Shown: one piece after another, positions 28,045 through 41,815 of the stretch | How positions within the stretch are numbered: the stretch's first letter is position 1 | How the letters are laid out: each line of letters begins with the position of its first letter | From: Globodera rostochiensis | Lineage: Eukaryota > Nematoda > Chromadorea > Rhabditida > Heteroderidae | Length of the DNA stretch: 64,000 nt | NCBI GenBank assembly: GCA_018350325.1 | Contig: JAEVLN010000065.1 | Location: 1-64,000 of the forward strand | Direction: 5' to 3' | The notes under the pieces: generated by a model | Databases searched by the model: none | What the model saw: only the letters and a program-made list of their open reading frames with translations | Told to the model about the DNA's origin: nothing | Made by a program: the position numbers and the translations under genes

Positions 28045-28410
28045 GCATTTTGGTACTCTAAAGCAGCGAGTGAAACTAAAGCTAAATAAATAATTAAATT
28101 CAAACAAAACCCATGCAAAGAATTTTATTCTAAAATTACAAGAAAACAATAATTTTATTTATTTTAATAAAGCATTTATTTCTTTCTATTTTCTTCACAT
28201 AGAAATAGTTTGAACGCATAGTGTTATTAAAAAGTAATTAAAATTAAAATTATAAACCAAACATTGGTTCAGCTCCAAAACTGGAAACAAAATTGTTAAA
28301 AATGCAACTCAAAAATTCAAACAGTGAAAAAGAAGGTACAACTCAATATGCGATAGTTTAATGAATTTTTTCAACGAAGCATTAAAATATTTAAATTCTT
28401 GACTCGGACC
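28045..28410. repeat. Dispersed repeat A, copy 1
   Basis: Matches 48,630-49,020 in reverse complement over about 360 bp. Shared words include GTTCAGCTCCAAAA, ATGCAACTCAAAAATTCAAA and CAACTCAATATGCGATAGTT. Confidence 0.9.
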
Positions 28411-28439
28411 TTTTGTTTACTGGATTTATGTTTTATTTT

Positions 28440-29335
28440 TGTACAATGGAAAATTTTATTTTTTTAGTAGGCAGCTTATCTAACAAATGTGTATATACAT
28501 TTCTTATAAAGTTATTTGCTTTGCTGAACTATTGAAATAAAAATAAAATTTTAAAATTTCATTATTTAATTAAAATTTAATGTTAGGCACCATTGAACAA
28601 ATTCAATAACCGTGTTTGTGTCTTTTACTTGTGTTATTTTTTTGATATTTTTAGTATGACAATTCAAAATGCTTTGCGTACATTAAACATTAATTCATTA
28701 TTTGTATTTACCTTGTAAATTTCTTTTTTATTTATACATTTTTGTTTTTATGCTGATGCCAGATTAATTGCTATTTTTTTTAAATTTATTTTTTAAGAAT
28801 TCAGCTTCGCTATTAAAATAATAGTTCTTAAATTTTGATGAAATTTTTGTATCGCGTCTGATCGATTTTTTGGGAGTTTATTTAGAAAAATGTAATTTTT
28901 CGTTTCATTTCATTACTTTAATTATTAAAATCACTTTTAAAAAGGATAGGTTAAATTTTTTTTTGAGTTGAAATATTTTTTGAAAAGCTAAACGTTGGTT
29001 TCGTATTTGAAATTATAAGTCAGCAGTGTTATATAATTTTTCTTTAATTTTAATTTTGTTATTTATAATTAAGAATTTGGTTATTTTTAAATTACTTTTA
29101 TGTATTGTTAAAAAGCTAAAAAACATATGGCAATTGTACCTACCTCTCTGACAGAGGGGGAGGTTTTGAGAGCGGGGGAGTTGAAATCAGTGATAAATAA
29201 ATATATTGAAAACTCAGCTGGGATGCCCTCTCCCACATTGCACTGACGACAATTGTTGTTATTTTTGTCGTAATTAATTTTTTAAAATTATTTTGATCTT
29301 TTCATTCACTCGGACTTTAGTTTTATTCTACTGAA
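28440..29335. repeat. Dispersed repeat B, copy 1
   Basis: Matches 51,040-51,955 in reverse complement, for example TAGGCAGCTTATCTA, AATTCAGCTTCGCTATTAAA and GAAAAGCTAAACG. A block of about 210 bp (29,089-29,300) has no counterpart in copy 2, and a block of about 110 bp in copy 2 is absent here. Confidence 0.9.
29127..29246. other. GC island inserted in repeat B copy 1
   Basis: The plus strand has a 39-codon ATG-to-TGA frame containing LTEGEVLRAGELKSVINKYI. The minus strand has an exon-like 99-bp frame between GTCGTCAG and GAGAG|GTAGGT. Both look reasonable, so strand and coding status are undecided. The island lies wholly within the piece missing from repeat B copy 2. Confidence 0.4.
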
Positions 29336-30837
29336 TCAAATCACAGTTTTTAAATGATAAATTTTTAAATTTAAATATTTTTAATTCTCTTTGTGACCTT
29401 CAAGATGCATTTAATTTTTAGAGAAATGCATATAAATTTTTTTGTATGAATTACTTCACAGTAAAATTTTGTTTTAAGATCGCAATAGTTTATGTTTGTT
29501 GGTCATTCATTTTCTTTTCAATTGTGTTGTTTTTGTTACATTTCTGCTAAAGACTTTTGCTTATTTAACAAACTTTTAATTTTAAATAAAGCACTTTTTT
29601 GCATTTTAGTGGAACATTTTAATTTTAAAGTCTTAGGTTACATAATTTGTTTCTTAAAGCGTTTTTAGTATTATAAAATCTTAAATTATTTTACTTGTTA
29701 AAATTTATAGGAGGGGGGGGGGGGGAAGAATTTAGCAAATTTAACAAAAACCTTTCACCACCAATGCACTTCCAGGCCATCAGCTGGTTTGTTAAAAAGC
29801 TGCAGTCCAACTATGTAACTGAAATTTGTAAATGCTTGCTGATTTATTTTAATAATGATATTTTTTATTTTAAATGAAATTCAATTTTTAATATTTTCAT
29901 CTTTCTTTAATGTTCTTAAACTTTTCATCTCTTATCATTATTAAAAAGTTTATTATCTCTACAATACAATTTTCTTGGTTCATTTAATTTATATAATTAT
30001 TTTAATTTTCCACCTAAATACTATTTGTCAATCTATAACATCATGAATGTTATTTATTCGCCCAAACGGTTACGGCAATTTTCTTTTATTCGTTTGTCGT
30101 TGTAAAATATATATTAAAATAATCGTTAAACATTTATTTATATTTTGCTTTAATATTTATGTAATGATCACATTTTATTTCTATATAACAATTAAATATT
30201 TCTCTGTAGACGTTTGTTATGCATTGCCTGATTCTTTTTTATTTGTAAAATTTATAGAATCGCATTTATGATCTTATCATTATTAGGGTTTTATTTTTTA
30301 TAGTTTAATTTTTTAATATTTTCTATACAGAAATATGTTCAATATATTCTATGAATATATTTGCAAAGGCCGAATAACCGGCGGTTGCAGGTCAAAACAA
30401 CTTTAAAATGATCTGGTTTAAAATGAATAATTACCTCGGATTTATTTTTTATTTGTACCAGTCACATATTTGTTGTCTCCTTTAGTTATTGACGAAAATG
30501 TTTATTTTATTATGCATTACGCGAAAATTTGCATTTTTACCAAACCAATGTTTATTTAAGTATTTTTCTTTTCAATTTTGTTAATCAAAAACTTGTGGCA
30601 TTCTTGGTTTATATTTTTTGTTGGTTTTGTTTTATATATTACATAGGATTAAGTTTTATTAGCTAAATTAAATACATAATAAATAGCGCAATTTCAATAA
30701 ATCACTCTTTTTTGTTAACATTTTAAAAACAAATTGTTTGTTGGTCATTTCATTTCAATTGGGTGTTTAAAAATGAACGTGATTTAACTCTTCAAAATTA
30801 ACGAATTTTCGCAATGCTTGTTATTTCCAATAATTAT

Positions 30838-30935
30838 AAGGCCCGTATTCTTCCTGCCTTTCCCGATTTTTTGCATGACTTGTTACAAGCACGAGAATAC
30901 CAACGATTGTGATGGCGTTGGACGTAATAAATGAG
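30838..30935. other. GC island, exon-like
   Basis: Open in several frames; plus-strand options include PAFPDFLHDLLQAREYQRL followed by a stop, and a frame with CMTCYKHENTNDCDGVG before a GTAATA donor. Undecidable by eye. Confidence 0.3.
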
Positions 30936-31059
30936 TGTTTTATTCCAAATTCGTTTTGAACATATTAAATATATTTTTACGATTTCAGACCATTTATTTT
31001 TTTTGTTATTATAACCTTTTATTTTTAATTACAATTCAATAATATTTATATCATAAATC

Positions 31060-31560
31060 TTTAGTTTAGTGGCTCAGCACCTATCTATCCTTTACGTAGC
31101 GGTTGCGTCGAACTGGAGAATAAACAATTTATTAATTTATTTTTAGTATTTTATAAATAATTAATTTTGAAATTTTCAAAACACGTTTTTGTTAAATTTT
31201 TTTGCGCATTTATAGTTTCATTCTATTTTTATTTCAATTTACTTTTGTTTTATTTATTAATTTTGGAGAAAGTTTATTTTTTGTTTATCATCGAGAAAAA
31301 TTTCTTGGCACAAAAAAATAATGCAAAATTCTTACGTCGCAGAATCGGCCCACTTTTCTCTGAAACCAGATGGTTAGGCAATGGCCAAGTTTGTGGTAAC
31401 AATTCTGGCCTTGTCATATGCCCGGCCAAGCGGCCTCGTGAAATTAGTCAAATTCTCTCTTGGTAGTGCGTGGGCTAGAGCCGCAATTTTTGGTGTTGTG
31501 TCATTTTCAAATTTTAGATTTAAGAATAATATTTACTTAAATTTAGTGGTGCATGGGGTA
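31060..31560 (+). other. GC island with overlapping plus-strand frames
   Basis: 31,060-31,115 is a small GC-richer patch. At 31,381-31,581 an ATG frame starts MAKFVVTILALSYARPSG, which looks like a weak signal peptide. A second frame (31,167-31,466) overlaps it. One may be a real exon; neither is supported by splice context on both sides. Confidence 0.35.
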
Positions 31561-33731
31561 GAACAAAGAAAATTTAGCTAATACGTTAATTGTTTATATT
31601 TTTGTTTATTTCCAAAGAAAAATTGCATTTGTAACGTGTCACAATTATTTGCATAAATCAGTATCCGCATTTTTTTTAACAAAGTCAGATTCAATATTGT
31701 TCTTTGTTTGAAGTTTTGAATAATTTTGATTTTTCTTGTTTTTAAGGCAATTTTAATAATATTCTTTGCTCTTGAAAATTTTATAAAAATCTTTTCTCTT
31801 TAACTTGACATAAAAATATTACTTTTTTTTTAAAACTATTTGTTGAATAGAGCTTATTGTTTTGGTTGTATTATTATCATCGGATTTTGCTAAAAATTGG
31901 ATTCAAAAAATGTCGGTAGAATCTCTTTCATTTAAGAAGTTACTGCTAATTTTTTTATTTAAATGATTGCTTTTGTTTGATAGGCAAATGCTTTGTTTAA
32001 TTAATATTATTCCTGTTTTGCAATGTCAATTTTTTTTGTAAATACTTATATTTTAATCATCAGTTATTTCCGTGCAGGCATGCTTCATGCTCACACATTA
32101 AAGTTATTTTATTTAAATCTTATTCACGATGAATTTTTCCTGTAAACCACATTTATTTAAATATATTAATTTAATTTTTGTATTTCTTCCAGCTCCAATT
32201 TGTTTTAGTAGCAACGAAAAACTTAAATAAGCCTCGATGATTACATCATAATATTTTAAAAATGGCAATTCAATCATTAAAAATTGTTTTCCATGATTAC
32301 ATCGAATAATTTTAAATATTTGTTTTCTTGGTGTAATTGGGATTTATAATTATTAAGTAATTAAGTTTTAAAATAATTTTAACTCTCATATTGATAACGA
32401 ATTTCTTTATTGTTTGCCGACCCTGATTATTGGATCATATCATTAACAAAATGCGAATAAAGTATTTCATATGCCAATAAAAAAATACAACGTTTAAAAA
32501 ATTAATGAAGTTAAAAATATTACATAGCCTTGACGCTTACACAAGATTTATAATTAATTACTTTATGAATGAATAAAAATTAAAATTTTTGCAGATTATA
32601 ATAATTATATTTAAATGTATAAATGTTATTTAGAATTAATAAAAATTTATTCAGCTTCTTCTTTTAAGTTTTATAAACGATTAATTCAAAAATAAAATAA
32701 ATAATAACAACCAAAAACAACAACAACAATAAAGCACATCGAAGAAACCCTGAAGTGATTTGAAATAATTCTGACTAAAAAGTTTTCTGTGAAAAAATTG
32801 TAAACAACATTTATTTTAAATAAAACATGGTAAACTTCATTTGTTATTTTTAATAATCTTTTATTAATCGTTTAAAAAATTTTGCTTTTTATTTTAAAAT
32901 AGCCAAATGGCCAGAAGACTAGCCAATTTATTTTTTATTATTTTAATTTTTAAGCAGTTATAATGCTATCATATGCCGAATTCACAAAATTAAATCATTA
33001 TTTTATAAAATCATAAAATAAATGCATTACTTATTCATCTAATTTGTAAGAGAGCAGAGAAAAAGAATAAAACTAAATAATTTTGAATTAAAGGATTTAT
33101 TTTGCAATAATTATAATTTATACTAAAATAATTGCACGTACATATTGTAAATTATAGAATTAAAATGATTAAGTCTAATTTTATCGTTATTCTTTGTTTG
33201 TTACATTAGAAAAGCAGAGTCGATTTATATATTTTATTTCCGATGAACATAATAAAAACAATTATCAAATTTAACAATTTATGAGTGAAATAATTTTTTT
33301 TTCGTGCCTGTTGTATTACCCAACCTATTTGCTGCACAAAAGAGTACAATGAAACAATCTGCAAAATTAAAACTAAACAATAAAAATTAAAATTCTGTAT
33401 CAAAATAATAAAAAAACAAAGGAATAAAATTAATCAAATATAGCCAACTCACTCTCCGTTAAAAAATTAATAGTGTGCTTTTAAAAATTTCTAAATTATC
33501 AATAACATATGCCTAAAATATCGAAATCACAAAAAGCTTGATGGCATACCTTAAATAAAATATATTTAATTTTTTTAATTACAATTTTTCATTAAATTTG
33601 GGTATTGCTTTTGGCATTAAATAATTTTAAAATTTTTTACTTAATTTTACGATTTATTAATTTTCCATCGAATTCATACTTTAGCTTTAAATTTAAAATA
33701 ATTTTTTGTTGTTAAATATGATTTTTTTGAC

Positions 33732-33780
33732 ACAGCTTCTTTGACCTCGTCGTCTTAAAAGTGCATGTTTATGGGTAACC
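33732..33780 (+). other. Micro-exon-like segment
   Basis: An acceptor TTTTTGACACAG and a donor GG|GTAACC bound about 42 bp open as FFDLVVLKVHVYG. Short enough to be chance. Confidence 0.25.
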
Positions 33781-34101
33781 GTGAGGATTAATTAATTAAA
33801 TGTTCCTTGGTTTATATTTGCAAAAGTTTCAGTTTTATTTTTTAATACTGCTAAAAATTTGAGTTTTGATTAATACTTGAAAAACTGATGTGTATTCTTA
33901 TTTACTAATTAGGTTTGTTAGAATTAGCGCTAGATTTTTATTTTTTATTTTTTAGAAGCTTTAAATAGGTACGTTTATTAATTTGTTTAATCTCACGCAT
34001 ACCTAATTTGCTTTTTTTAATTACTTTTATATTATTTATTGTATTTTTAATTTTTTTTACCTTAACTATTTTTATTTGAGTTAATAGAAAATTCTACTTA
34101 A

Positions 34102-34266
34102 CAAAAATGTTATTTTTATTTGGAATATAAACCAATTACTAATCAGAATGTGATTTTTCATTTGCATTTTCACTTGAATCGGCTCCTCCAAGAGTTGTGT
34201 GAATGTTTTCGCGACCATCTTATGCAGAATGAAGAGAGAGATCTTTATTTTACTGACACAGACTGA
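34102..34266 (+). other. GC island with a 54-codon frame
   Basis: The frame ends RLLQELCECFRDHLMQNEER then DLYFTDTD and TGA. The C-terminal half has balanced charge and higher GC than its surroundings. No acceptor was identified. Confidence 0.35.
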
Positions 34267-35339
34267 GTTGAATCGGTTGTTTTTTGCTATTTCTCTAAAT
34301 CGGATTGGTTGGTCTTTATGTTAAATTTTGTGATGTTGTAATTTTAATTTTATTTGACAAAATACTATGATTATTATGCTAATTTATTCCAGCATTTGTG
34401 GCCCCACTATACTTCACTTTATATTTCAATTCTTCCACATTATATCATTTTCATGTTAAAATTTTTTCATTATAAAAAAATGAAATTTAAATATTAAATA
34501 GGGGATTTTTTCAGCATTTAGTTTAAATTAATAAAACAATCTTTCTTGTTGTTTTCGCAGCACTAACGATCATAGTTGTTTCCATTTTTTCTACCACTTT
34601 TAGCACACCTCGTAATGCCTAGCTGGAAGAACTGAGGCATTCAGGCTTTTTTAAATAATATAAATAATTCTCAATTTCATCCATTTTTTTGTAATATATT
34701 TTTTAAATATTATTAAGTTATTTTACAGTTTTTTTGTGTTAGACAAATGTTTCTTATATATGCTATTTAACTACGCAACTTATTATAAAACTGTAAATCA
34801 ATGGAGCGTTGGTTGTTTTTTCGGTCCATTAATGTGTAGTGTGTTGAATACTAATTTATTTGTACTAGTCCAATAATCTTTTATAGGTTATTATATTATT
34901 TAAAAAAGTTTTTGCCTCATTTAATGGTTATTAAACTTTATTTGAATAATTTTTTGAGTAAAACCTTATTTGGTATTAATGATAAATTGCATACCAATAT
35001 GGGGTCAACAAAATTTTGTGTATTGTTAACTGTGAAGTGTGTTGATTAATGACATTTGTTTAAAAAGATTTTAATGAATAAATAAAGTAAATAATTGTTG
35101 TTTTTTATTACCTTTTAAAATCCATTTATTAAAAATTTGCGCTTAAAAATTCTTTGATGCAGAATTGCATTGAAGTCAAATAGCACGAATTTAGGCTATT
35201 AATTTGTCTTTTATTTATTTTATTGTTATTTTTAGAAATTTAATGGTTGTGATAGACGAATCATTTATTCATATTTCTCTCTAATTTTTACAATTTTGGG
35301 ATTAGTAACTAGGTATTTTAACTTTTATTAATTTGTATA

Positions 35340-35435
35340 GATCTCAGTGGGTTTTTTTCATAGATGGTCGCGCTCTGTTCAATTGATTATTTTCATCCGC
35401 GCTTAGTGAATTGTTGTATATTTATAAGTAAATTT
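35340..35435. other. GC island, strand undecided
   Basis: Plus: ATAG then MVALCSIDYFHPRLVNCC. Minus: NSLSADENNQLNRARPSM followed by KKTH and stop. Both are open. Confidence 0.25.
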
Positions 35436-37048
35436 TTAATTATTCATGGATTTACCTTTTATGAATAAAAATTTTCAATTATTTAAAAGTTAAATTAGCA
35501 TAATTTAATAAGTGCAGTAATTTGAATTTAGTTTTTTTTGTATCGTTTTAAACATTGTTTTCGGTTTTAATTTTTAATATTAACATTTTTATTTTCAAAT
35601 ATTCCATTTTAATTGCTAAATTAACAAATTATATTAACGCTAATTGTAAGAATAAAAATAATTAATTTTCTTTTTAAATTTGAGGTCCTTTTGTTTAGTT
35701 TTTTGTTGCTAGGAGTTCCAAATTTACCTTAGCTATTTTTTTGCAGCTTTGACTTTCGTGGAGTTTTTGATTCGGTGATTTAACTCATTAACCATATTTA
35801 TTTATTTTTGTTAGTAACAAAGAAATTTTATTTTTACTTAAGCTATAAGTTCAAATCAATGAGCGTTTGTTTGATTTTATATTTTCAACTTTGTTAATGA
35901 TTATTTTTTGATTGCAGTTAGCAGCCCTATTTTTAACGGTTAAATAGGGATTGGACATGGTTTGTTATTTCTGTACAGCACGCTATTACTCGTGTAGGAA
36001 TTTCCATATCATTTCATATTATTTATTGAATTTATTTCTTGCGTAAAATAGCATCAGTTGATTGTTGTTTTGTATTATAATTTATTATATTAAAATATCA
36101 ATAACTAGTATTATTTGGTTACTTTGTTTAACAATTAAAAATTAGATATTTATTTTTATTTATAATCGTTCATTCGTTGTTTTATCATTAAGGTTTAAAA
36201 GCTTTTTCTAAATTAATTCATCCGTTTTTCTTTTTCTAGCTATTTCAATTTACATACTTTATGTCGTCGACATCTTTAAAATACTATATTTCTTGTCTTG
36301 AATTTAAAAATATCCCGATCTTGGTTGGTCATTGGAATCAGTTTATCACTTTGCTATTATTTATACATAGACCGTTAGAGTACATTAAAAAAATAAGAAA
36401 CCAAAATATGAGACGCAGGAGCAAAGCTATGTTCGTCTTTGATAATAATTAAGTAATTTAATAAATCTTTGCTATTGAAAATTTTGAATATAATAGAATA
36501 TTTGCTTTTTATCTAGTTATGTATTATAGCGTGTGCGGTATATTTAAATGCAATCTTCCAGTGTTAATAATTTTTTTAATCATTGAGGAATAGCACTAGG
36601 TATAATATTTTGTAGTTAATTCTTGTATTAAAATTACATGTAGTTGGTCTATAATATCTCGCAACGCGTTAAGAATAATACTGCATGACAATGCAAATTA
36701 AAATTACACTTTTAACATTTAGTAAATCTTTTACGCCTAACGTGTGAATAGAATGATTAATGTTCAAACCCCATTTTATTTTATCATTAAAAAAGAAACA
36801 TTTTTTGTTGATCTTAACTTGGACTTTTTTAACACCATTTTATTTGTTTTAATAATAAAAGATTCTTAACATCATCTAAACCTTATGGCCCCGAACTCAT
36901 CAAAAAAGAGGAGCTCTGCTTATTTCATTTTATCATATTTGTTTTTGCAATTAATATGTTAATTTGTTTGTTTATTATTGATTCTGAAGTTTAGATCATT
37001 TTGACAATTATTATTGCATAACGCCGCCTCTTTGTTGGTGTCGCCTAC

Positions 37049-37118
37049 CAACGTGAGGCCCGGAGCCACGCCGTATCTGTCGATGCGGGCGGCGATTTCT
37101 TGCGGCACAACTTTAATT
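37049..37118 (-). other. Exon-like segment, well bounded
   Basis: The acceptor ATTCAG and the donor TTG|GTAGGC bound 70 bp encoding IKVVPQEIAARIDRYGVAPG then LTL. The local GC content is far above the surroundings and the frame continues through the donor (VGDTNKEAA). This is among the most protein-like islands in the AT-rich half. Family not recognised. Confidence 0.45.
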
Positions 37119-39157
37119 CTGAATAGTTAACTTTAAAATTAATGTCATTTTGTCTCAGTAAACTTTTCAAGACAACTTATTCATTTTTTGTTTTGACAAA
37201 TGCTATTTAATTAAATAATGTAATCCTTTTATTTGATTGCAAACTTTGTCAAGGTTATTAATCTTTGTAAACTTTTTATTATTCCTTTGAAATATTATTA
37301 AAATAAATATAGTCTGTTTGTTACAATAATATCTTGTAAATAGGACTTATTTTCAATGCTAAACTTGCTAAATTTACCTCTACTTAGTTTGGATACGAAT
37401 TATAATACATAATTTGCATATGTTTTGCGCTCAACGTATTTAAGATTAGTTCGATGTAGGCTTGAATTATTTGATGTTTTTATGAATTTTTATTTCTTTT
37501 TTATACAGTTAATACTGAGTTTTGTCTCCTAAAAAGTCAGCAAAGATTTTTTTATAATATTGATTTATGCTATGCATTTTAGTATCACAATTAAATCTTC
37601 CAGTTTTTTTAAAGTAGAATTATTTATTGGACCGAGAAACTCACTTTAATATTTGTAGCTTATATTTAAAAATTTGGATAAAAGTATTATTTAAATAATT
37701 ATAAATAACAATTCAGTTTATAGTTATTTGTTACTCAATGCTTGAATTCAAATGTTTATTTATATTTGAAGTTTGTTTTTATATATGTTTATTAATATAC
37801 TCAAAAAAATGAACATGGAGTTTTTTTGTTATTCTTTTTCACACATAGTCAAACGGTTGCAATAAATAATTAATTTCATGATTTGAAATTGAGAAGAATG
37901 GATTATTAATGATGCCACATATACACTTAAATTGTATAAAATAAAAAATAAAATAAATTTACTTAAAAAACAAAATAATTTTAAATAACATTTATACATT
38001 AAAATATATTCACTGTTTACTAAAATGAAAGTAAGATTTATTATTAAAATTATTAGACTGAAAGAAATTAATTAAAAGTACCAATTTATTTTTAATTAAA
38101 ACTCACACCATTTAAAGGTGTCTTTAATTAAAGGTAAAAAAAAATTTTGTAAAAAACAACATTTTGAATCTAATTAATTATGAAATTTGAAAGCCGTTAG
38201 AAACGAAAAACATGAAATTGATTTTTTTTGGACATCGTGATGGCAAACTAGAAGTCTTAGGAACACCGGTTTATAGCTTTTTTTCATATATTATAAATCG
38301 GTTATTACAATTGCAAACTTTTGATTTATAAATTTATTTATTTTTTATTGTAAACAACAAAGAGATTAAGTTGTTATTTTATCAAAATTATTATCTAAAA
38401 CATATTCAATACTTTTGAAGTTTTATGCTTTAATCAAATTTTTTTTATGATCGCATTAAAAATGCATCCGATCGTATTATCATTAAAAATTTATAACTCC
38501 TTTTTTCTTGGCTTTTTTTAAAGAAATTTCACCAAATTCATTTGCGCTTTCTTAAATAATTCTTTTTCGTTTGCGTGTATTTTTCGAGTCTTCAATTTTA
38601 ATCCACAACCCACAAACCAAATAATTTATCTCAATTCTTTTCGCAGTTTAGTTTCTTCTAATCTTAGAAGTAAGTGCATTAATTATTTTATTTTTAGAAA
38701 ATTTCTATTATTAATGTAATTTTTGAAATCAAATGCCAATATTTTGATTAATTTATTGCTGAGTTTGGCTTTTAACACAATTTGTTTTATTGTTTTAGAT
38801 ATTTGCTAGGTTATATGCAAATGTCAAAACCAACATTCTATTTTAGTTTGAAAAAATAAACATAGTGTGTCTAGCATTATTAATTTAACGTTTAAAATTT
38901 GTTTAAAGGTGAAATTCGCCGTCCGCAGGTGTCTCTCATAATGGCTGAGTTTAAATAAGCTGTTTTATTAAGTTTCCGATTAAATTCAAAATTCCAAAAT
39001 TGAATTAGTTGCAAAATTATGATAAAAACATATTTTTTACCTAGTCTTATTTTTGATATTTTGAGCAAGACAATTAGGCTTCGTGTACCGTATCTCCTAC
39101 CTAAGTTTCTATTTTTTCGACATTACCATTTAGGTACTAAAATTAAGTGTTTATTAA

Positions 39158-39241
39158 TCAAAAAGGAGTGCCGAAGAGGTGAGATTTAAGGCAAGCCGTG
39201 ACTGGCTTGAAAAGTTTATATTTCGGTTTCTACCTTATTAA
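39158..39241 (+). pseudogene. Transposase remnant, Tc5/CENP-B-type helix-turn-helix
   Basis: A 27-codon frame reads KRSAEEVRFKASRDWLEKF then a stop. The F-K-A-S-x-x-W-L-x-x-F arrangement is the recognition helix region of pogo/Tigger-type DNA-binding domains (known family feature). No DDE catalytic part is visible; only a GC-rich patch follows at 39,245-39,290. Confidence 0.5.
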
Positions 39242-39599
39242 CAAAAGCCCGATCACCGCATGCTCGCTCTTGGCGGGCCGCCAGCGGCCTTTCATTTTAT
39301 ATTCTTTTTACCTCAAAAGATTTTTCCCATTTGAAAAGAAACACACACTAAAGCGCTAATTATTAAAATCTAGATGCTAAATCATAGATTAAATAGTTTT
39401 TGATCGATTGTGTGGGAAACGTCCTTAGAAAGCAAACGAGCAACTTTGAGTCTAAAATGATGAATTAAGAAAAAATGGCATTTCCAAAAAAAAGTTTGAA
39501 TTCCGGTCCGGTCTTCGGAATTGGTCAAATCGGAGGTCGGATTCGGATTCTACGACCAGAAAAACCTATAGAAACTAGTTTTCTCGACATTGAACACTA

Positions 39600-39860
39600 A
39601 ATTTCTTTTTTCAAACAGGGGGGGGGGATCTAAATAATACCCGTAAATTTTACCAACTTTATTATTGTTATGATGTTTTTTTTGTTATTACAAAAATTTA
39701 ATTTGGTTCAAAAATAATATCAAAATTTAAATATGGGTAGGTAGGCGTGTTAATAATTTTCAAAAAATACACTGAAAAATAGAAGCCCCCCCCCTCCATT
39801 TGAAGCCCCCCCCCCCCTCTAATTGTAGCCCCCCTCGAGGGGGGGGGGTTGAAAAATAGA
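39600..39860. repeat. Poly-C / poly-G low-complexity block
   Basis: GAAGCCCCCCCC-type words lie at 39,783-39,850, and a poly-G tract lies at 39,620. The minus-strand Gly-rich frame is an artefact. Confidence 0.7.
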
Positions 39861-41815
39861 AGCACTGGGCTACTAATAGAGGAAATACGGTATATTATGG
39901 GTGAGAATTTGATTAATTCCATCATGGATTAATATTTAACTTTTTTATATCATTTTTGGATTGCCGTGAGGTCCAGGCACGATTATTTATAAATATTTTT
40001 AGTGTTAAATATTTTTATAGGCGGGGCAAGTTATTTTCCTGAGTTCAAATAGCTGACTGATAAAATATCCGGTGATGAGAATATTATTTTTATTATGTTA
40101 TAATTTGTATCTTACTTTGACTAAATATTTAATCAATATTTTAATTTTTGTTTTATTATTACAAACCAATATAATATATTGTTGTTTTATGAAATTGTCA
40201 ATTTATATTATTTGAGACTTATCTTATTGATTGTCAGGTACTTCTTCTTCTGGTTCTTGTGGTTCCGGTGGGTGCTGGTTATTATTATTCATTCGCTAAA
40301 TGCATTTGTAACTTAATATTATATTTTAAAAATACAAATTATAAAATTTTTAAATATTTTGGGCAGCATTTACGTTCTCTTATTGGGATGGAGCCCGTGC
40401 AAAAGATGCATTTTTTATTTAAGAATTTGGTTAAAACCCTAAGTTGCATTGTTAAATATTATTTTTGAAATATAACACTCCAATAAAATATTAAAATTAA
40501 TTTACTATTTTTATATTTGATCTTTTTTATTTTATGATGCTGTATTTGTAAGAGAACAATACTCTTAAAATTATATGTAATCGTATAGCCCAAAACAACA
40601 AACAAACCAGTTTATTTTATTTTGCGCTCATTTTATTATTTTAAAAAGTTTATTTATGGTTACATTATTTGAGTTTATCATATTTGCCTGCTATTTTCAT
40701 TTTAAATTTTCATAAATCAGTTTTTATACATGAATATTTTGAGTGGCGTTTATAAGCTTCTGTTGATCTCATCTTGCATTTGCACTTACTAAAAACTTAT
40801 TTTTTGAGCTTTATTAATTAGTATATAAAGTTTTAAGCAATTTTGTTTTAAACAATTTATTTTATTTATTTTAATACAAGTAATTTAATTTACTCTACTT
40901 ATGTATTAAGTTAATAATTATTATTGGAATTTTATTTTTAAATGCTTGTCCTGGTTAAATCAATTCCATCTTCCACTGGTGGCGCACATAGATTCTACCG
41001 ATTTAGTTCATTTGCATTTAATTTTATTAATCATTTATTGGGCCATTTTCTCCATATAGTTGAATATTTTAAATTTAATTGGTGTGTTAAACAAAGTTTA
41101 AAATGTTATCGGAATCTTATTATTTTTATTTTCTGTCGTACCATTTCATTCTTTAAACTGTTGTACAATAAAAAAGGCAATTAAATATTTAGTTTATAAC
41201 AAAAGTAAATTCAATTTAATAAATTTTATTACGATTTAAATATTTAAAAACTTAAAATGTTAACTTAATTAATTGTAAATACAAGTGCCAACAAATTTAA
41301 CAATGCGTACATCACAAACAACCGCGCGACTTACGTATCAATGTAATTGGTAACCGAAAAACAATTCTAAAATATATTTTATAGAAATACAAAATAAAAG
41401 TAGAAAAACTTGTCAATAAAGTGGCATTTGAGCAAGCTTAATCTATAGCAAAAACTAATGGAAATAAAAGTGCATTATTAAAAGTTATAAACAATATTGA
41501 ACTACATAATACAAATAATAATTATTTCAAATTTTTTAACTTCGGTTTACAATATTCATTTGATTTGTCTGAAATTTGAATTAAGCGCTTACACAGATAG
41601 CAAAGCTCGTGTTTTGTAAATAAAATATACGAAAAATAGTTTTACAAATTTTCTTGGCCAAACTAAATAAAACAACAGAATTTAAACAAGAAATATTTTT
41701 ACACTAAATAATAAACTGTACTTTACTTAATACAATAAATATATTCATACACAAAAAATCCACTTCTTGTGACTGTCAACATGCAGACAGCTCACCCTAA
41801 TGGAAAACCATACGA

